Source: Phytoactinopolyspora mesophila (lineage in GTDB: Bacteria; Actinomycetota; Actinomycetes; Jiangellales; Jiangellaceae). Taken from it: 64,000 nt of DNA. The translations under genes were made by a program, and so were the position numbers. The DNA is taken from positions 682,001-746,000 of the forward strand of contig NZ_WLZY01000001.1 in assembly GCF_010122465.1 (NCBI RefSeq), in the 5' to 3' direction. The first letter of the stretch is position 1, and every line of letters starts with the position of its first letter. This document shows, piece by piece, positions 42,835-52,373 of the stretch. The notes beneath the pieces were generated by a model. That model was not told the origin of the DNA and did no database searches. It worked only from the letters and a program-made list of their open reading frames with translations.

Positions 42835-45600
42835 ATGTTCGATCCCAGCCCCGACCGTGATTCCGAGCCCGCCCGTGACCGTGACCTCACTGGTAGCGCG
42901 CTGAATCCTTCTGACCTGCCGGATCCGCATAGCAGGCCAGACGAGCATAGGAGAGACGGGAACGGGCAGGAAGACGGCGGGCCTGACCCGATCCCTGCCG
43001 GTTTGGCCACTATGGCGCCCGGCAGCCTCCTGGGCACTCTGCTGGCCGGAATCTCAGTGCGGCGGGTTTCCGGATACGACACCGTGGATGTCATGACGGC
43101 GGCGTATCGGCAGGCCAACCACGATCGCGCGGTGTTCCTGCGGGCCCTCCTGGAGACCGGGATGCGCCAGCGCCACACGCCCCACACGGTCGCTCGCCTC
43201 GAACATCCAGCCGAGTTCGCTGCGGAAGAGGCCCGAGCGGCGCTGGTGTGGTCACGCCGGCGTTCCGACACCACCTTCGCACTGGCGTACGACATCCACC
43301 ACCGCCTGCCCATGCTGGGCGAGGCGATGCTTGGCGGTGATCTCGACGAGCCACGCGCACTCGCCTTCACCCAGTGGACGATTGGCCTCAGCGACGACCA
43401 AGCTGCCCAGATATGTCACGACCTGCTGCCGTTGGCAGCGGGGATGCTGGTCGGTGAGCTCATCGATGCGATCAAGCGTGCCGCGATCGCCCTTGATCCG
43501 GACTGGGCGCAGCGGCGCTACCGCAATGCGATCAAAGGACGCCGAGTACAAGGCTCCCGCAACCCCGATGGTAGTGCGAACGTGTCCGGCCTCGATCTGC
43601 CGATTGATCGTGCCGCAGCTGCTTGTCACCGGGTGGACACGCTCGGACGGCGCTGCAAACGTGCCGGAGACGATCGCGCCATCGACCACATCCGGGCCGA
43701 CCTCTACCTAGGCATGCTCGACGGGACTTTCGAAGCGATGAGTGACGAGGAAATCGTCGCTCACGTTCTGGCTCATCCGTTCATCGAGCCAGCCGCCACC
43801 CAGCCCGGCAGGAACGAACCACCTGAGGGAGACGACGACCCCGGTGACCAGCCCAGCGGCGACAACACCGACGGTGGCGACGGCGACGATGGCGGCCCCC
43901 CTGCCAGCGACGACGTACCCGACGCGGGCGGCCCCAACGGCAACCGCCCTGGAGGCAACCGCAACACCCCTCCCAGTGGCAACGCCGAAGACACCCACAG
44001 CGGTGACGAGGGCTTCCATCCGCGCAGCGGGGCCGAGGCTGCCCACGCCGAGGTCGGAGGTGACGCCGGTATCGAGACCTACGGCAACCTCCGCGACAGC
44101 GATACCCGTGGCAGCGACGCTCGTGACGACGATGCTCGTGACGACGAGGCCAGATCCACCGCCGAGAGCCTGGATCCTCCGGACATCGACCCGAACCATG
44201 CCGCAACGCCGAAGCCCGGCCAGCCGGATGCTGGAGTCAGGCCTCGTGCCGGGTGGACGCCGAGCGAGTTGCGAGTCGGCCTAGCCACGCTGCTCGGTCT
44301 GGATGAGCGCCCTGCGGAACTGGTCGGCTGGGACTATGTCCCGGCGGTGCAAGCCCGCGAGCTCATCCCAACCATGGTGTTCGCAGAGTTCAGGTGGGTG
44401 CTGTGCGACCGGGGTGGCTACGCCGTCGCCGCCGGAGTCACCTCGGCGCGCCCGGATACCGCTGGGGCGCGCGCACCTGCGGGGCGGGCGCCGTCCGCGT
44501 CGGCCCGCAGCATCGTTGAACTTCAACTCCGGATCGATGAACTGCCCCGCCTGTCTAAGGCGGTGAGCCTCTTCTACCCCGGCTACGCCCGGCTCCTCGA
44601 CGACATCACCAGCCAGATAGGCACCATGGGCGCCAGCAATGTCACCGATGGAGGCGATACCACTCCCCCTTCAGGCGGCGGCCTGTCCGGACGCGCCGAT
44701 GAGAACCATGTGTCCGGACCTGCTGGCACGGACACAATGAACTATGCCCGCGGTCCGGCGGCTGGTCACGAGGGGCGTCGGCGTACGGCGGGTGCGCGGC
44801 TGCGTCGTTGGATACAGATCCGGGACCGGACGTGTACCCATCCGGCGTGCCGGGCACCAGCCAGGTATACCGATCAGGACCACGCCATCGACTATTCCCA
44901 CGGCGGGCTGACCACGGACGACAATCTGGGCTGCTGTTGCCTGTACCACCACTTGCTCAAGCACACGGGTGGATGGGCAATCACCAAACCCGGACCTGAA
45001 CTCACCATCTGGACCAGCCCGCTCGGCCACCGCCACGTGCACCGGGCACCACCGATCATGCCGCCGTTGCCGCCACCCCGTCAGCGCGTCGACTACCCGG
45101 ACGAGCCCTCGCTGTACCCGGACGAGCCCTCGCTGTACCCGGACGAGCCCTCGCTGTACCCGGACGAGCCCTCGCTGTACCCGGACGAGCCCTCGCTGTA
45201 CCCGGCCGAGGCCGAACCGACCCGGCTCACCTGCGGCTGCCCGCGCTACTGTGCCTGCGGTCCGATCATGCCCCGATCCGGGACGTTCACTCACTCGGAC
45301 ACGACCAGTTCGGGCAACACCGCGAGTGCGACCACCCCTGCCACGGATACGAACGTCTCCGGCACGGCTCCGGCGGACACAGATGGCCCCCATTCGCACC
45401 GACCGCCGGCCCCAGACCCAATCTCAGGAGTACGCGCGCGGGCGTCCCAGGGATCAGCGGAACCCGACCCGCCAGCCCGAGTCCACCCGCCAGCCCGAGT
45501 CCACCCGCCAGCCCGAGTCCACCCGCCAGCCCGAGTCCACCCGCCAGCCCGAGTCGACCCGCCAGCCCGAGTCGACTTCGAGGAGGAACCACCCGTTTAG
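42835..45600 (+). CDS. DUF222/HNH endonuclease-domain protein (13E12 type) with tandem-repeat tail
   Basis: A 921-residue protein with the DUF222 (13E12) region in the N-terminal half, interrupted by about 170 residues of Asp/Gly/Asn-rich low complexity, and an HNH nuclease domain near residues 664-710 (RTCTHPACRAPARYTDQDHAIDYSHGG, with CCCLYHHLLKH). Zinc-type cysteines and HNH histidines are present. Actinobacteria often carry many copies of this family; biological role is unproven. The C-terminus has YPDEPSL repeats, a cysteine cluster (CGCPRYCACG) and PPARVH repeats. A GGGAG site precedes ATG 42835. Confidence 0.85.
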   Translation: MFDPSPDRDSEPARDRDLTGSALNPSDLPDPHSRPDEHRRDGNGQEDGGPDPIPAGLATMAPGSLLGTLLAGISVRRVSGYDTVDVMTAAYRQANHDRAVFLRALLETGMRQRHTPHTVARLEHPAEFAAEEARAALVWSRRRSDTTFALAYDIHHRLPMLGEAMLGGDLDEPRALAFTQWTIGLSDDQAAQICHDLLPLAAGMLVGELIDAIKRAAIALDPDWAQRRYRNAIKGRRVQGSRNPDGSANVSGLDLPIDRAAAACHRVDTLGRRCKRAGDDRAIDHIRADLYLGMLDGTFEAMSDEEIVAHVLAHPFIEPAATQPGRNEPPEGDDDPGDQPSGDNTDGGDGDDGGPPASDDVPDAGGPNGNRPGGNRNTPPSGNAEDTHSGDEGFHPRSGAEAAHAEVGGDAGIETYGNLRDSDTRGSDARDDDARDDEARSTAESLDPPDIDPNHAATPKPGQPDAGVRPRAGWTPSELRVGLATLLGLDERPAELVGWDYVPAVQARELIPTMVFAEFRWVLCDRGGYAVAAGVTSARPDTAGARAPAGRAPSASARSIVELQLRIDELPRLSKAVSLFYPGYARLLDDITSQIGTMGASNVTDGGDTTPPSGGGLSGRADENHVSGPAGTDTMNYARGPAAGHEGRRRTAGARLRRWIQIRDRTCTHPACRAPARYTDQDHAIDYSHGGLTTDDNLGCCCLYHHLLKHTGGWAITKPGPELTIWTSPLGHRHVHRAPPIMPPLPPPRQRVDYPDEPSLYPDEPSLYPDEPSLYPDEPSLYPDEPSLYPAEAEPTRLTCGCPRYCACGPIMPRSGTFTHSDTTSSGNTASATTPATDTNVSGTAPADTDGPHSHRPPAPDPISGVRARASQGSAEPDPPARVHPPARVHPPARVHPPARVHPPARVDPPARVDFEEEPPV
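45094..45210 (+). repeat. In-frame 21-bp tandem repeat in the HNH gene
   Basis: Five full copies and a partial one of TACCCGGACGAGCCCTCGCTG encode YPDEPSL. Copies are identical at the base level, so expansion is recent. Confidence 0.9.
45469..45576 (+). repeat. In-frame 18-bp tandem repeat at the 3' end of the HNH gene
   Basis: Six copies of CCGCCAGCCCGAGTCCAC encode PPARVH, the last two ending in PPARVD. The repeat is close to the stop codon. Copies are nearly identical at the base level. Confidence 0.9.
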
Positions 45601-45663
45601 GGTCGTGGACCTACTCAGGCCCGTTAGCGGCGATTGGTCCAGCGGGTCCCGTCGGCGTGTCTC

Positions 45664-46770
45664 TCAGCCGTCCACCACGACCAACTCACGCGGGCGCTTG
45701 TTGAGGCTCTCCACCCCGTCGTCGGTCACGATGACGATGTCCTCGATCCGAGCGCCGTACACACCCGGCCGGTAGAATCCGGGCTCGATCGAGAACGCCA
45801 TACCGGGCTCCAGCGAGCGGGCGTTGCCATCGGCGATATAGGGCTCCTCGTGGCTCTCCATACCGATTCCGTGTCCCGTGCGGTGGATGAAGTACTCCCC
45901 CAAGCCAGCCTCTGCGAGGATCGACCGCGCTGCGGCGTCCACGGACTCGGCGGTGACACCAGGACGGACATGGGCTACCGCCGCCTGCTGGGCACGCCTG
46001 AGGATCTCGTACTCGGCGGCGAACCCGGCGGGCGAGTGGCCGACGACATAAGTGCGGGTCTCGTCGGAGCAGTAACCCGCCGCGGTGGTGCCCCCGATGT
46101 CGACGACGACGGCGTCGCCTGCCTCGATCCGGCGGCCGCTGGTCTCGTGGTGTGGGCTGGCACCGTTGGGACCAGAGGCAACGATGACGAAGTCGATTCG
46201 CACGTGCCCTTCGGCGATGATCGCATCGGCGATGTCGCGGCCCACCTCGGCCTCCGTGCGTCCCACCTTCAGCCAGTCCGGCACCCGGGCGTGCACCCGG
46301 TCGATGGCGCCAGCTGCTTCTCGCAGTGCGTTGATCTCGGCCTCGTCTTTGCGGATGCGTAGCTCCGACAGCACAGCGCCGGCAAGACGTTGTTCGGCGT
46401 CGGGCATCGCCGCGCGGAACCGTAGGACCTTCTCCGCCCACATGTGGTCGTCGAGGCCGACGCTGCGGGCGGCCGGCAGCATTGCGGCGACCATCCGCAC
46501 CGGATCCTCGCTCTCCTGCCACGGAAGGATCTCGAGCGCCAGTTCGCCAGCTGCGGACGCCTCGGCCGCTGGCTTCTCCAGGGCGGGCACCACGAGGCAG
46601 GGCGGGCCTTCCGCGGGCAGCACGAGGCAGGTGAGCCGTTCCAACGGCAATGCGGCATACCCGGTGAGGTACCGCAGGTCGGAACCGGGAGTGATGAGCA
46701 GGGCGTCGATGCCGGCGGCTGCGGTAGCAGCCCGCGCCTGAGCCAGTCGATTGCTGAAGACGGTAGTCAC
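45664..46770 (-). CDS. pepE: M24-family metallopeptidase (Xaa-Pro aminopeptidase-like, PepE)
   Basis: A 368-residue two-domain protein: a creatinase-type N-terminal domain and an M24 pita-bread domain. Metal ligands are visible as Asp in VVVDIGGTTAAGYCSDETR (two), His in HRTGHGIGMESHEEPYI, Glu in MAFSIEPGFY and Glu in ARIEDIVIV. It removes N-terminal residues before proline. In M. tuberculosis pepE (Rv2089c) is in the same place next to the 5'-3' exonuclease Rv2090 and helY, which supports the name. It is divergent from the exonuclease. Confidence 0.88.
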   Translation of the reverse strand: MTTVFSNRLAQARAATAAAGIDALLITPGSDLRYLTGYAALPLERLTCLVLPAEGPPCLVVPALEKPAAEASAAGELALEILPWQESEDPVRMVAAMLPAARSVGLDDHMWAEKVLRFRAAMPDAEQRLAGAVLSELRIRKDEAEINALREAAGAIDRVHARVPDWLKVGRTEAEVGRDIADAIIAEGHVRIDFVIVASGPNGASPHHETSGRRIEAGDAVVVDIGGTTAAGYCSDETRTYVVGHSPAGFAAEYEILRRAQQAAVAHVRPGVTAESVDAAARSILAEAGLGEYFIHRTGHGIGMESHEEPYIADGNARSLEPGMAFSIEPGFYRPGVYGARIEDIVIVTDDGVESLNKRPRELVVVDG

Positions 46771-46874
46771 AGGGTGAGCCTACGAGATCGCCCACACCGG
46801 TGGTCCGCGCGGTATCGACTCATCACCGATGAAGTGGCGGCGGCCGGGAGTGATTTTAATGAGAGAGTGAGGGA

Positions 46875-47825
46875 ATGAACCGCCCCGACGGCAAGCTGAT
46901 GCTGCTTGACACCGCCTCGCTGTACTTCCGCGCCTACTTCGGCATCCCGGACAAGATCACCGCGCCGGATGGCACCCCGGTGAACGCTGTGCGCGGGCTG
47001 CTGGACTTCATCGCCCGGCTGATCACCGACCGCCACCCGTCCAGGCTGGTCGCATGTCTGGACGCGGACTGGCGCCCGGCATTCCGGGTCGAGCTCATCC
47101 CGACCTACAAGGCACACCGGGTCGCCGACCACGCAACCGGCGCCGAAACGGTCCCGCCCGCGCTTGAATCCCAGATCCCAGTCATCCTGGAGGTTCTGGA
47201 CGCCCTAGGACTCGCTCACGTCGGTGTGCCCGGCTTCGAAGCCGACGACGTCATCGGCACGCTGGCCAAACGCGACGCCGGTCCGGTCGACGTCGTCACC
47301 GGAGATCGCGACCTCTTCCAGCTCGTCGACGACGCCCGTGGCGTCCGCATCCTCTACACCGCCCGAGGTGTGGGTAAACACGAGGTCATCGACGAATCCG
47401 CGGTTGCCGCCAAGTACGGCATCCCCGGCCGTGCGTATGCCGATTTCGCGACGCTCCGCGGTGATCCCAGCGACGGGCTCGCCGGGGTGAGCGGGGCTGG
47501 TGACAAGACCGCGGCCACCCTCGTCAGCCGCTACGGCGACATCAAGAACCTGCTAGCGGCTGCTGACGACCCATCGTCCGACCTATCCCCCACCGTCCGC
47601 CGCAAACTGCTAGACGCCCGCGACTACCTGGCAGTGGCTCCGGACGTCGTGGCGGTCCGTGCCGACGTGCCACTACCCGATTTCCGTGATCACCTGCCTC
47701 ATGCACCGGCAGATCCCGCAGCGTTGGCGGAGCTGTCCGAACGCTGGGGACTCGGCTCGTCGGTCACTCGGGTGCTCACCGCGCTGGAGTCCGCTACCGC
47801 GCCAACCGACCGATCTGCCGAATGA
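46875..47825 (+). CDS. 5'-3' exonuclease (PolA N-terminal domain-like)
   Basis: A 316-residue flap endonuclease/5'-3' exonuclease without polymerase domains. Metal-binding acidic residues are in LLDTASLYFRAYFG, VACLDADWRPAFR, GFEADDVIGTLAK and VVTGDRDLFQLVDD, and the helix-hairpin-helix appears as GDPSDGLAGVSGAGDKTA. The protein removes RNA primers or flaps in DNA replication and repair. Its orthologue Rv2090 lies in the same position in M. tuberculosis. A GAGGGA site precedes the ATG; it converges with helY. Confidence 0.92.
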   Translation: MNRPDGKLMLLDTASLYFRAYFGIPDKITAPDGTPVNAVRGLLDFIARLITDRHPSRLVACLDADWRPAFRVELIPTYKAHRVADHATGAETVPPALESQIPVILEVLDALGLAHVGVPGFEADDVIGTLAKRDAGPVDVVTGDRDLFQLVDDARGVRILYTARGVGKHEVIDESAVAAKYGIPGRAYADFATLRGDPSDGLAGVSGAGDKTAATLVSRYGDIKNLLAAADDPSSDLSPTVRRKLLDARDYLAVAPDVVAVRADVPLPDFRDHLPHAPADPAALAELSERWGLGSSVTRVLTALESATAPTDRSAE

Positions 47826-47846
47826 TCAGCGCAGCCGGTGTCCGGC

Positions 47847-47874
47847 GCAGAACTTCACACGCAGAACTTCACAC
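47847..47874. repeat. 14-bp direct duplication spanning the helY stop codon
   Basis: GCAGAACTTCACAC occurs twice head to tail. The second copy contains the helY stop (47869-47871). It lies between convergent genes. Confidence 0.7.
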
Positions 47875-50613
47875 GAAGGTTGCGTAGGCTACAACGCCGC
47901 GGCGCAGTGAACCCGATGCGAGTCGCGCCGTTTCGCGCAGCGGCGTTCCAGCGGCCGCATCGGCGATCTGGTCAAGCAGATCGAGTAGTTGCCTGATCGC
48001 CCGGACGAAGTCTCCAGCCGCGAGGCCGGCGTTGCTGAGCACAGTGTCCAGGCGGTGTCCGCTGGCCCATCGCCAGGCGGCGTCGGCGAAGCCGAAGTCC
48101 GGCTCCCGCAGGAAGTCCAGACGGTGGTCGGATTCCAGGCTGTCGAGGTCGGACCACAGCTGCACCATCCGCTTGAGCACATCCCGCACCTGCCCCTCCG
48201 GCAGCGCGGGACGCGCCGCGTCGTCGGGCTGGCGAGACTCGAAGGTCAAGACCGATACACACGCCGCGAGCTCGGCCGGATCGAGTCCCTCCCACACACC
48301 TTCACGCAAGCACTCGGCGGCCAGCAGGTCGAGCTCACCGTACAAGCGGGACAGCCGGCGGCCCGGTTCGGTCACGGAGTCCCCGTCGAGATAACCCAGG
48401 GAGTCCAGCACCGCACACACTCGGTCGAACTGGCGTGCAACGGTGTTGGTCCGCGACTCGATCCGGCGGCTGAGCTGCTCCGCCTCGCGTCCCAGTTTGA
48501 ACGCTCGCTGAGCCCAGCGGGCGTGGTCCTCGCGCTCCGCACAGCCATGGCACGGATGTGCCCGCATCTCCCGACGCAGCCGATTCAGCTGTTCGTCGTC
48601 GGCCGTGGCAGCGCGTTTGGTGCGGCGCGGTCGGGGCTGTTCCGGTGCCTTCGACCTCAGCGCCGCGGCCAGATCCCGCCGCGCCGCGGGAACCTTCGGA
48701 TTGAAAGACCGGGGGATTCGCATCCGGGTCAGTGCTTCCACAGGGTCCGGGAAATCGGTCAAGGCGAGCCTGCGCACCTGCCGGCTCTCGGTCAGCACTG
48801 TGGGTCGTGGCCCTTCTCGCCGGGTGGAACCACTCGGCATACCTGGATCGAGCACGACGGCCAGACCGGCGAACTTTCCGGCGGGAACCCGGATGACATC
48901 GCCGATGCGCAGCTTTTCGAGTGAGTCCACTGCGGCGGCACGCTGCTGAGCGCTACCCTCGCGGGCCAACGCCGTCTCCCGGTCCTTGATCGCCCGCCGG
49001 ATCTTGGCGTACTCGTCGAAGTCGCCCAGGTGGCACGTCATCGCCTCCCGGTAACCCTCCAGCGCTTCTTCGCTGCGCCGTAGCTGCTGGGCCATCCCCA
49101 CCACCGCGCGGTCGGCCTGGAACTGCGCGAACGACGATTCCAAGATTTCTCGCGAAGTGGCCCGTCCTACCCGATCCACGAGGTTGACCGCCATGTTGTA
49201 TGACGGCCGGAACGACGAGCGCAGCGGGTATGTACGAGTCGATGCGAGACCCGCCACCGCCGTGGGGTCGAAACCCGGCTGCCACAGCACCACCGCGTGC
49301 CCCTCGACGTCGATACCGCGGCGACCAGCGCGACCGGTGAGCTGGGTGTACTCGCCCGGGGTGACGTCGGCATGCGACTCCCCGTTCCACTTCACCAGGC
49401 GCTCCAGCACCACCGTGCGTGCCGGCATGTTGATGCCGAGCGCGAGCGTCTCAGTAGCGAACACCACCCCGAGCAGGCCGCGGACGAACAGCTCTTCGAC
49501 CACTTCCTTGAAAGTCGGCAGCATGCCCGCATGGTGAGCGGCGATGCCACGTTCGAGGCCGTCCAGCCAGCCGTCGTAGCCGAGTATGCGCAAGTCCTCG
49601 TCGGGGATTCCAGCACAGCGCTCGTCCACGACGGTCCGGATCTCGTCGCGCTCCTGCGGCGTGGTCAGCCGGACCCCGGCATTGACACACTGCTGCACGG
49701 CGGCATCGCATCCAGCACGGCTGAACACGAAGACGATCACCGGCAGCAGCTCAGCACGCTCGAGTTTGTCCAGCACATCGATGCGGTTGGGTGTGTAGAC
49801 CGCGCCGCCGGGCCGCCGGCCATGGTTTCCGCGCCCCCGGCGACCTCCGCGGCCACGGACCATATCCTCGCCGTCTCGCACGTATCGGCTCAGCTGCGGG
49901 TTGACCGTGCGCCGGGCGTCGTCGCCGGCCCCGGTCTGGGCGAACAGGTCGAGCATCCGCGGGCCGACCATCACGTGTTGCCATAGCGGCACCGGACGGC
50001 GCTCTTCGACCACAACATCGGTATCGCCCCGCACCGTGGTGAGCCACTCGCCGAACTCTTCGGCGTTGGACACCGTGGCCGACAGAGATACGACGCTGAC
50101 CGACTCGGGAAGGTTGATGATCACCTCTTCCCACACCGCGCCCCGGAACTGGTCGGCGAGGTAGTGCACCTCGTCCATCACCACGTAGCCCAGGCCGGCA
50201 AGCGTGGCGGAGCCCGCGTACAGCATGTTGCGCAGCACCTCGGTGGTCATCACCACCACCGGAGCCTCACCATTGACGGTGTTGTCGCCGGTCAGCAGCC
50301 CGACGGACGCGGCACCGTGCACCTCGACGAGGTCGTGGAACTTCTGGTTGGACAACGCCTTGATCGGCGTCGTGTAGAAGCACTTGCGCTTCTCTTCCAG
50401 GGCCAGGTGGACCGCGAACTCTCCAACGACGGTTTTGCCGGCACCTGTGGGTGCGGCCACCAGGACGCCCCTGCCGCGTTCGAGGCTTTCGCAGGCACGT
50501 TCCTGGAATTCGTCAAGGTCAAATCCATAGTTGGAGCGAAATCGGCCGAGCGCCGACTGACGCTGGGCCACCCGGCGCTGCGACGCCGCATATCGCTCCG
50601 CGGGCGAGCTCAT
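47869..50613 (-). CDS. helY: Ski2-like DEAD/DEAH-box helicase HelY
   Basis: A 914-residue ATP-dependent helicase. Motif I APTGAGKTVVGEF, Ia TTPIKALSNQKFHDL, II VVMDEVHYLADQFRG, III LSATVSNAEEFG and VI QLTGRAGRRGIDVEGHAV are present, followed by the Ski2/Mtr4-like C-terminal helical domain. Such enzymes are thought to act on RNA. The gene is downstream of tatC as in M. tuberculosis (Rv2092c). The ATG at 50613 is preferred to an in-frame TTG at 50634; no clear ribosome binding site is present, so the message could be leaderless. Confidence 0.93.
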   Translation of the reverse strand: MSSPAERYAASQRRVAQRQSALGRFRSNYGFDLDEFQERACESLERGRGVLVAAPTGAGKTVVGEFAVHLALEEKRKCFYTTPIKALSNQKFHDLVEVHGAASVGLLTGDNTVNGEAPVVVMTTEVLRNMLYAGSATLAGLGYVVMDEVHYLADQFRGAVWEEVIINLPESVSVVSLSATVSNAEEFGEWLTTVRGDTDVVVEERRPVPLWQHVMVGPRMLDLFAQTGAGDDARRTVNPQLSRYVRDGEDMVRGRGGRRGRGNHGRRPGGAVYTPNRIDVLDKLERAELLPVIVFVFSRAGCDAAVQQCVNAGVRLTTPQERDEIRTVVDERCAGIPDEDLRILGYDGWLDGLERGIAAHHAGMLPTFKEVVEELFVRGLLGVVFATETLALGINMPARTVVLERLVKWNGESHADVTPGEYTQLTGRAGRRGIDVEGHAVVLWQPGFDPTAVAGLASTRTYPLRSSFRPSYNMAVNLVDRVGRATSREILESSFAQFQADRAVVGMAQQLRRSEEALEGYREAMTCHLGDFDEYAKIRRAIKDRETALAREGSAQQRAAAVDSLEKLRIGDVIRVPAGKFAGLAVVLDPGMPSGSTRREGPRPTVLTESRQVRRLALTDFPDPVEALTRMRIPRSFNPKVPAARRDLAAALRSKAPEQPRPRRTKRAATADDEQLNRLRREMRAHPCHGCAEREDHARWAQRAFKLGREAEQLSRRIESRTNTVARQFDRVCAVLDSLGYLDGDSVTEPGRRLSRLYGELDLLAAECLREGVWEGLDPAELAACVSVLTFESRQPDDAARPALPEGQVRDVLKRMVQLWSDLDSLESDHRLDFLREPDFGFADAAWRWASGHRLDTVLSNAGLAAGDFVRAIRQLLDLLDQIADAAAGTPLRETARLASGSLRRGVVAYATFV

Positions 50614-50677
50614 ACCGTCCAGGCTACATAACAAGCCGACGAGACACGCCGCGCCGCCCCGGCACTAACGTCTATTC

Positions 50678-51544
50678 TCAGGGCTCGTCGTCCGTGCGGC
50701 CGATCTTGTCGAGTTCGTCGTCAGGTGTGGCTTCGTCGTCGCCGAGGTCCGAGCCCAAGCCGCGGGCCCGGCGGCGGTCGAGGAATCGGCAAACGAGGAC
50801 CGCTGCCTCGAAGAGCAGCCACATCGGAGTGGCCAGCAGCATCAACGTCAGCGGATCACCTGTCGGTGTGGCGATCGCGCCGAAGACGAAGATCCCCACG
50901 ATCACCCAGCGTCGCGCCGACCCCAGAGTCTCGTGCCGCAATACCCCGACGCCATTGAGCAGCACAATGAAGACCGGCAGCAAGAATCCGACGCCGAACA
51001 CGAGGCCGAGCCGGATGACAAACGACAGATACTCGCTGAACGGCACATAGTTTTCGACCAGATCGACCGGAGTGAAGTTAAGCAAGAACTCCCAGGCACG
51101 CGGCATCACCCACAACGCGAGAGCCACGCCGGCAGTGAACATCGGCACCGAGGTGGCCACCACCGCGGTGGCCCACTTTTTCTCGTTCGAGTACAGCGCC
51201 GGCGTGACGAACGCCCATACCTGGTAGATCCAGACCGGTGCGCCCAGGACCAACCCGGTCCACATGGCGATCTTCAGCGGGATGAACAGCGGGTCGGTGG
51301 GGCTTTGATAGATGGAGCGGGCGTCGGCGCCGGTGCGTTCGGCCGCGTCGAACATGGGCTGGAGCAAGAAGTCCATGATCTGCTCGCGGAAAACGAACCC
51401 GATCACACCGAACAGGACGACGGCCCCTGCCGCCTTGAGCAACCGCGACCGAAGCTCACGCAGATGCTCGGTGAGGGTCATCCGACCCTCTGGATCGCGT
51501 TCGGGATCAGACCGCTTCTTGCGGCGGCCAATATTGATCGCCAC
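50678..51544 (-). CDS. tatC: Sec-independent translocase subunit TatC
   Basis: A 288-residue protein with six membrane helices, the receptor of the twin-arginine export system. The conserved cytoplasmic start MTLTEHLRELRSRLLKAA, PLFIPLKIAMWTGLVLGAPVWIYQVWAFVTPALY and the late VFGAIATPTGDPLTLMLLATPMW are typical. The tail is acidic. Together with TatA upstream it would export the two twin-arginine binding lipoproteins found elsewhere in this window. Confidence 0.96.
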   Translation of the reverse strand: MAINIGRRKKRSDPERDPEGRMTLTEHLRELRSRLLKAAGAVVLFGVIGFVFREQIMDFLLQPMFDAAERTGADARSIYQSPTDPLFIPLKIAMWTGLVLGAPVWIYQVWAFVTPALYSNEKKWATAVVATSVPMFTAGVALALWVMPRAWEFLLNFTPVDLVENYVPFSEYLSFVIRLGLVFGVGFLLPVFIVLLNGVGVLRHETLGSARRWVIVGIFVFGAIATPTGDPLTLMLLATPMWLLFEAAVLVCRFLDRRRARGLGSDLGDDEATPDDELDKIGRTDDEP

Positions 51545-51766
51545 GTCTGCTCAGCCGCCGGTCAGTGGTCGTGACAGTCGTGGAGAGAGTGGGTGAGATA
51601 CGCACATAGACAGCACAGCTCGCCAGCTCGCGCGTTCCGGCTTGCGCCGTCGCTCGATGAAACCCACATCGAACTCCTCTTCCACCTCGGCATCCGGGCG
51701 CGGATACCTACCTCGTCACACCGGCGTCCGGACCGCCTGAAGCCCTGGCTGCCCGCGTACGCGGAC

Positions 51767-52054
51767 TCAGGATTCGCGAGTGGGCTCGTTGACCCGGTCC
51801 GACGGCGTCTCCACCTTCGTCGGCTCCACTGCCCGAGAGTTGCTCTCGGACGAGGCGGCCGGCGCCGAGTCCTCAGTCACGACGGAATCGTCGTCTTTCT
51901 TGGAGTCGTCGTCGATCAGGCCCTTGGTCTCGGCCTTGAAGATCTTCAGCGAACGCCCAAGCCCACGTGCGGCTTCTGGCAGCCTCTTGGCGCCAAAGAG
52001 GAGCAAGACGACGGCGGCAACGATCACCAGTTGCCAAGTTCCGATATTGCCCAT
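51767..52054 (-). CDS. tatA: Sec-independent translocase subunit TatA
   Basis: A 95-residue protein with one N-terminal membrane helix ([21 protein letters not shown]) followed by the amphipathic helix [15 protein letters not shown]. The [14 protein letters not shown] hinge is the TatA hallmark. The hydrophilic tail is rich in Asp, Ser and Glu. It lies in the order pafC-small protein-tatA-tatC, as usual in actinobacteria. The 222-bp gap to tatC holds no recognised gene. Confidence 0.95.
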   Translation of the reverse strand: MGNIGTWQLVIVAAVVLLLFGAKRLPEAARGLGRSLKIFKAETKGLIDDDSKKDDDSVVTEDSAPAASSESNSRAVEPTKVETPSDRVNEPTRES

Positions 52055-52116
52055 GTTCGACCTCTTCCTGATGCGGCCTGTGCTACCGATGGTACGTCAG
52101 GGGCGCGGTGACAAGC

Positions 52117-52308
52117 TCATCTGTCGGGTGTGCCGTCGTTCCCCAGTGATCCTACGACGTGTTCCAGTTCCTCGGAAAGACCGTTCACTTCGTGAGCAAG
52201 TGTCCGGCTTTTCCGATACGTAGATCGCAACGCCAGCACCACCGTGAGGACGGCCAGAACAAACAACACAGCCACCACGACCAGCAGCCAAATCGCCAAC
52301 GTCGACAT
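52117..52308 (-). CDS. Small single-pass membrane protein
   Basis: A 63-residue protein with one long N-terminal membrane helix (LAIWLLVVVAVLFVLAVLTVVLAL) and a short charged tail (SRTLAHEVNGLSEELEHVVGS) that could form a coiled coil. I do not recognise a family. It is in the same direction as pafC and tatA between them, so it is probably part of the same operon and may be a membrane partner of TatA; that is a guess. Confidence 0.6.
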   Translation of the reverse strand: MSTLAIWLLVVVAVLFVLAVLTVVLALRSTYRKSRTLAHEVNGLSEELEHVVGSLGNDGTPDR

Positions 52309-52373
52309 AGCGCGTAGACCTTACCTCATCTTGTCACGGCGAAAGCTTCATGGGCCCGTCTCATGAGCCTCTC

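Noticed and set aside
42835-45600. Part of a restriction or anti-phage system
   Set aside because: No methyltransferase, helicase or other defence partner lies beside it; the 13E12 family is common as stand-alone genes.
44969-45775. Long open frame in the second + frame rich in SPRCTRT and STRQPE repeats
   Set aside because: It is a shadow of the tandem repeats of the HNH gene; the repeats keep all frames open.
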